A stretch of DNA of 64,000 nt, taken from assembly GCF_004912135.1 (NCBI RefSeq), contig NZ_STGU01000005.1, forward strand, positions 62,001-126,000, written 5' to 3'. The notes under the pieces were generated by a model that was not told where the DNA came from, did no database searches, and saw nothing but the letters and a program-made list of their open reading frames with translations. Shown one piece after another: positions 62,061 through 64,000 of this stretch. Position 1 is the stretch's first letter; the number at the start of each line of letters is the position of its first letter. Position numbers and translations under genes: made by a program. Source of the DNA: Rhizobium rosettiformans W3 (GTDB lineage Bacteria > Pseudomonadota > Alphaproteobacteria > Rhizobiales > Rhizobiaceae).

Positions 62061-62846
62061 ATGAATCTCGACGCGCCGCCGTTTTCCAGCTTTCACAACG
62101 AAGGGCTTGAGCTTGCCTATTTCGATGATGGTGATCCGGCTGGCGATCCGATCCTGCTGATCCACGGTTTTGCCTCGTCGGCCAATGTGAACTGGGTTTA
62201 TCCCGGCTGGCTGCGCACCCTGGGCGATGCGGGCTACAGGGTGATTGCAATCGACAATCGTGGCCATGGCGCAAGCGCCAAGCCGCATGATCCGGAAGCC
62301 TACCACCCGAGCGCAATGGCCGGCGACGCCGCAGCGCTGCTGACGCATCTCGGCATCGCCGAGGCCCATGTCATGGGTTACTCCATGGGTGCGCGCATCT
62401 CTGCCTTTCTCGCAATCGAGCATCCCCATCGTGTCCGGTCGCTGGTCTTCGGTGGGTTGGGTATCGGCATGTGTGACGGCGTCGGCGACTGGGACCCGAT
62501 CGCCGATGCTCTGCTTGCGCCCTCGCTGGACGAGGTCACCCATGAGCGCGGCCGCATGTTCCGCGCCTTTGCCGAGCAGACCAAATCCGACCGCCTGGCG
62601 CTTGCGGCCTGTATTCGCACCTCTCGCGATCTCGTCAGCCGTCAGGATATTGCCAAGGTCGACATCCCGACCCTGATCGGTGTGGGCACGAAGGATGACA
62701 TTGCCGGCTCGCCGCATGAACTCGCCGAACTGATGCCCCGCGCGCTGGCGCTCGATATCCCGAACCGCGACCACATGCTGGCTGTCGGCGACCGTGTGTT
62801 CAAGAAGGCAGCGCTCGACTTCTATTCCGAGCTCGAAGGGCGTTGA
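62061..62846 (+). CDS. Alpha/beta hydrolase
   Basis: A 261-residue hydrolase. The nucleophile elbow is VMGYSMGARISAFL with Ser at about 109; the oxyanion region is LIHGFASSANVNW; the catalytic His is likely in NRDHMLAVGD near the C-terminus, and an Asp probably lies in GTKDDIAGSP. The substrate is unknown. The start MNLDAPPFSS is preceded by CAAGGACCAGTTC. It converges with the enoyl-CoA hydratase 3 nt away. Confidence 0.9.
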   Translation: MNLDAPPFSSFHNEGLELAYFDDGDPAGDPILLIHGFASSANVNWVYPGWLRTLGDAGYRVIAIDNRGHGASAKPHDPEAYHPSAMAGDAAALLTHLGIAEAHVMGYSMGARISAFLAIEHPHRVRSLVFGGLGIGMCDGVGDWDPIADALLAPSLDEVTHERGRMFRAFAEQTKSDRLALAACIRTSRDLVSRQDIAKVDIPTLIGVGTKDDIAGSPHELAELMPRALALDIPNRDHMLAVGDRVFKKAALDFYSELEGR

Positions 62847-62849
62847 TCC

Positions 62850-63653
62850 TCACCGGCCGGTGAAGACCGGCCTGCGGCGCTCGGCAAAGGCCGTGCGGCC
62901 CTCGCGGTAATCCTCGCTTTCGAAGGTCGAGGCGCCGATGATCTCCGCCTCGCGCAGCATGTCGACGTCGGCCTCTTCGACCGCCCGCAGGGCAAGTTTC
63001 GATGCGCGCAGCGACAGCGGCGCATTGGCCGCGATCGTGTCGGCAAGGATCTGCGCCCGTTGCTCGAGCTGGTCCGGCTCCGTCATCTCCGACAGAAAAC
63101 CGCAGGCGAGTAGTTCCGCAGCCTTCATCGCTGCTCCGGTGAAAAGAGCGCGTCTCGCCATCTGGCTGCCGAGGCCACGAACGAAATCCTGGACCGCATC
63201 CGCGGGATAGGCGAGGCCGAGGCGAGCCGCTGGCACGGCAAACATGGCATCCGACGAGGCCAGCCGGAGATCCGCCGCTGCCGCCAATCCGAAGCCGCCG
63301 CCGTAACAGACGCCTCTGACAGCCGCGATCACCGGCACCGGGGCCTCCCGCACGGCCGCAAAGGCTCGGCTGTTCGACGCCTCGTAGATGCGGGCTGTCG
63401 CAGCATCATTACGTAATTCGGTAAATTCCGAAATGTCTGCTCCGGCGCTGAAGTCGACCGTTCCTCCGCCCGTGAGGACGATGACGCGGGCGCCAGCTTC
63501 GGCATGCAGCCAATGGATGGCCTCCGGTATCGCGCGCCACATGGCGGCCGTGACGGCGTTCTTTCGTTGTGGATTGTCGATCACCAGAAGCCCGGTACCG
63601 GCTTCGCAGAAAGCCTTGATAAAGCCTGTGGCAAAGGTGTTCGACTGTTTCAT
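62850..63653 (-). CDS. Enoyl-CoA hydratase/isomerase family protein
   Basis: A 267-residue crotonase-fold protein. The oxyanion-hole segments are FSAGADISEFTEL and VRGVCYGGGFGLAAAADLRLAS, and the C-terminal ELLACGFLSEMTEPDQL follows the family pattern. The catalytic Glu pair of true hydratases is not obvious: the positions near GGGFGLAAAADLRL lack one, so an isomerase or hydrolase activity is possible. The substrate is an acyl-CoA ester by family. Confidence 0.88.
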   Translation of the reverse strand: MKQSNTFATGFIKAFCEAGTGLLVIDNPQRKNAVTAAMWRAIPEAIHWLHAEAGARVIVLTGGGTVDFSAGADISEFTELRNDAATARIYEASNSRAFAAVREAPVPVIAAVRGVCYGGGFGLAAAADLRLASSDAMFAVPAARLGLAYPADAVQDFVRGLGSQMARRALFTGAAMKAAELLACGFLSEMTEPDQLEQRAQILADTIAANAPLSLRASKLALRAVEEADVDMLREAEIIGASTFESEDYREGRTAFAERRRPVFTGR

Positions 63654-63724
63654 GCGGCCCCCATTTGAGTTCGATCTGTCTTCGACTATATAATGCCATT
63701 CCTAGACGAACGAGGAGACCGGCA

Positions 63725-64000
63725 ATGGTCGCACACAACGACGTCCTCAAGACCGAAGCCATCAAGTCCATGGATCCGATTTGGGACAGCCTGCGGCACG
63801 AAGCCCGCGTGGCCGCCGATCGCGATCCCATGCTCGCTGCTTTCTTTCATTCGACGGTGCTGAGCCACGCGTCGCTGGAAGATTGTGTGATCTACCGCAT
63901 CTGCGAGCGGCTGGATCACTCGGATGTTCCGGCGATTGTTCTGCGCCAGGCCTTCGAGGCGATGATGCGCGACTGGCCGGAATGGTCCACGATCCTGCGC
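63725..64000 (+). CDS. cysE: Serine O-acetyltransferase, N-terminal part (runs off window)
   Basis: The 92 residues present match the CysE N-terminal helical domain: SMDPIWDSLRHEARVAADRDPML, FFHSTVLSHASLEDCVIYRICERL and AIVLRQAFEAMMRDWP. CysE acetylates serine to O-acetylserine for cysteine synthesis; the left-handed beta-helix catalytic domain lies beyond the window. GAGGAGAC lies about 9 nt before the ATG. Confidence 0.95.
   Translation, partial: MVAHNDVLKTEAIKSMDPIWDSLRHEARVAADRDPMLAAFFHSTVLSHASLEDCVIYRICERLDHSDVPAIVLRQAFEAMMRDWPEWSTILR

Overview
The window is about 64 kb of a high-GC alphaproteobacterial chromosome, most like Rhizobiaceae (Rhizobium/Agrobacterium relatives). Pointers are the gcvT-gcvH operon behind a tandem glycine riboswitch, an aerobic-type cobalamin cluster (cobP-W-N-O and cobH-L-I-J-M), an aapJQMP general amino-acid ABC transporter, DUF1127, ATP12, NDUFS4-like and NDUFS6-like proteins, class I PhaC, CTTGAC/CTATAT-type promoters with 17-nt spacers, and mosaic palindromic repeats of the rhizobial RIME type. 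I see no rRNA, transposase, integrase, phage gene or CRISPR array. It reads as core chromosome with local rearrangement.

Layout. 1-1.5 kb: gcvH (partial) and gcvT on the minus strand, with tandem glycine riboswitch and promoter. 1.7-8.1 kb: a periplasmic copper-handling pair (small CxxC protein; YcnI-PCuAC fusion), a flavodoxin-like HemG relative, crcB, and the run rluC-like / HAD phosphatase / ATP12 / lipoprotein. 8.2-25.6 kb: cobalamin region, starting with a promoter and long cobalamin riboswitch, then cobP, cobW, cobN, a GFA-family gene and cobO. A ParDE toxin-antitoxin pair and a TSUP permease on the other strand interrupt it. A second probable riboswitch precedes cbiX, DUF429-cobH, cobL, cobI, cbiG-cobJ and cobM. 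Four mosaic palindromic repeats lie here, three of them translated in frame inside cobN (twice) and cbiG-cobJ. 25.6-29.6 kb: second GFA protein, nucleoside hydrolase, DUF1127, a small RNA with anti-Shine-Dalgarno loops, and a DUF2157/GDYXXLXY pair. 29.7-31.5 kb: tRNA-Leu and tig. 31.6-42.4 kb: MBL hydrolase, LLM oxidoreductase, MFS permease, sthA, radC, map, sfsA (cut short by an amber codon), an HxlR regulator divergent from NTF2-like and SDR genes, and phaC. 42.5-48.1 kb: lipoprotein, LL-DAP-type aminotransferase, hom, small membrane protein, recJ. 48.2-48.8 kb: three identical tRNA-Glu genes, each with its own promoter. 48.9-54.5 kb: lipoproteins, gloA, double cold-shock protein, DUF192, tRNA-Pro, NDUFS4-like, tRNA-Arg, a secreted peptide, and an SNase-like protein. 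54.5-60.4 kb: aapJQMP divergent from metC across a repeat-bearing intergenic region. 60.5-64 kb: FAD monooxygenase, NDUFS6-like zinc protein, alpha/beta hydrolase, enoyl-CoA hydratase and the start of cysE.

How genes work together. The cobalamin genes cover most methylations of the corrin ring (CobI, CobJ, CobM, CobL), the CobH rearrangement, cobalt insertion (CobN, CobW), adenosylation (CobO) and nucleotide-loop activation (CobP). cobG, cobK, cobF, cobB, cobS/T and cobQ are not in the window. A long-form CbiX chelatase with Cys motifs and a very His-rich tail sits at the head of the second cob operon. Novelty candidates are the in-frame RIME insertions, the DUF429-CobH fusion, the probable variant riboswitch before cbiX, the sfsA amber codon with its intact downstream frame, and the repeat array between aapJ and metC. 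All assignments were made by reading the sequence; no database search was run.
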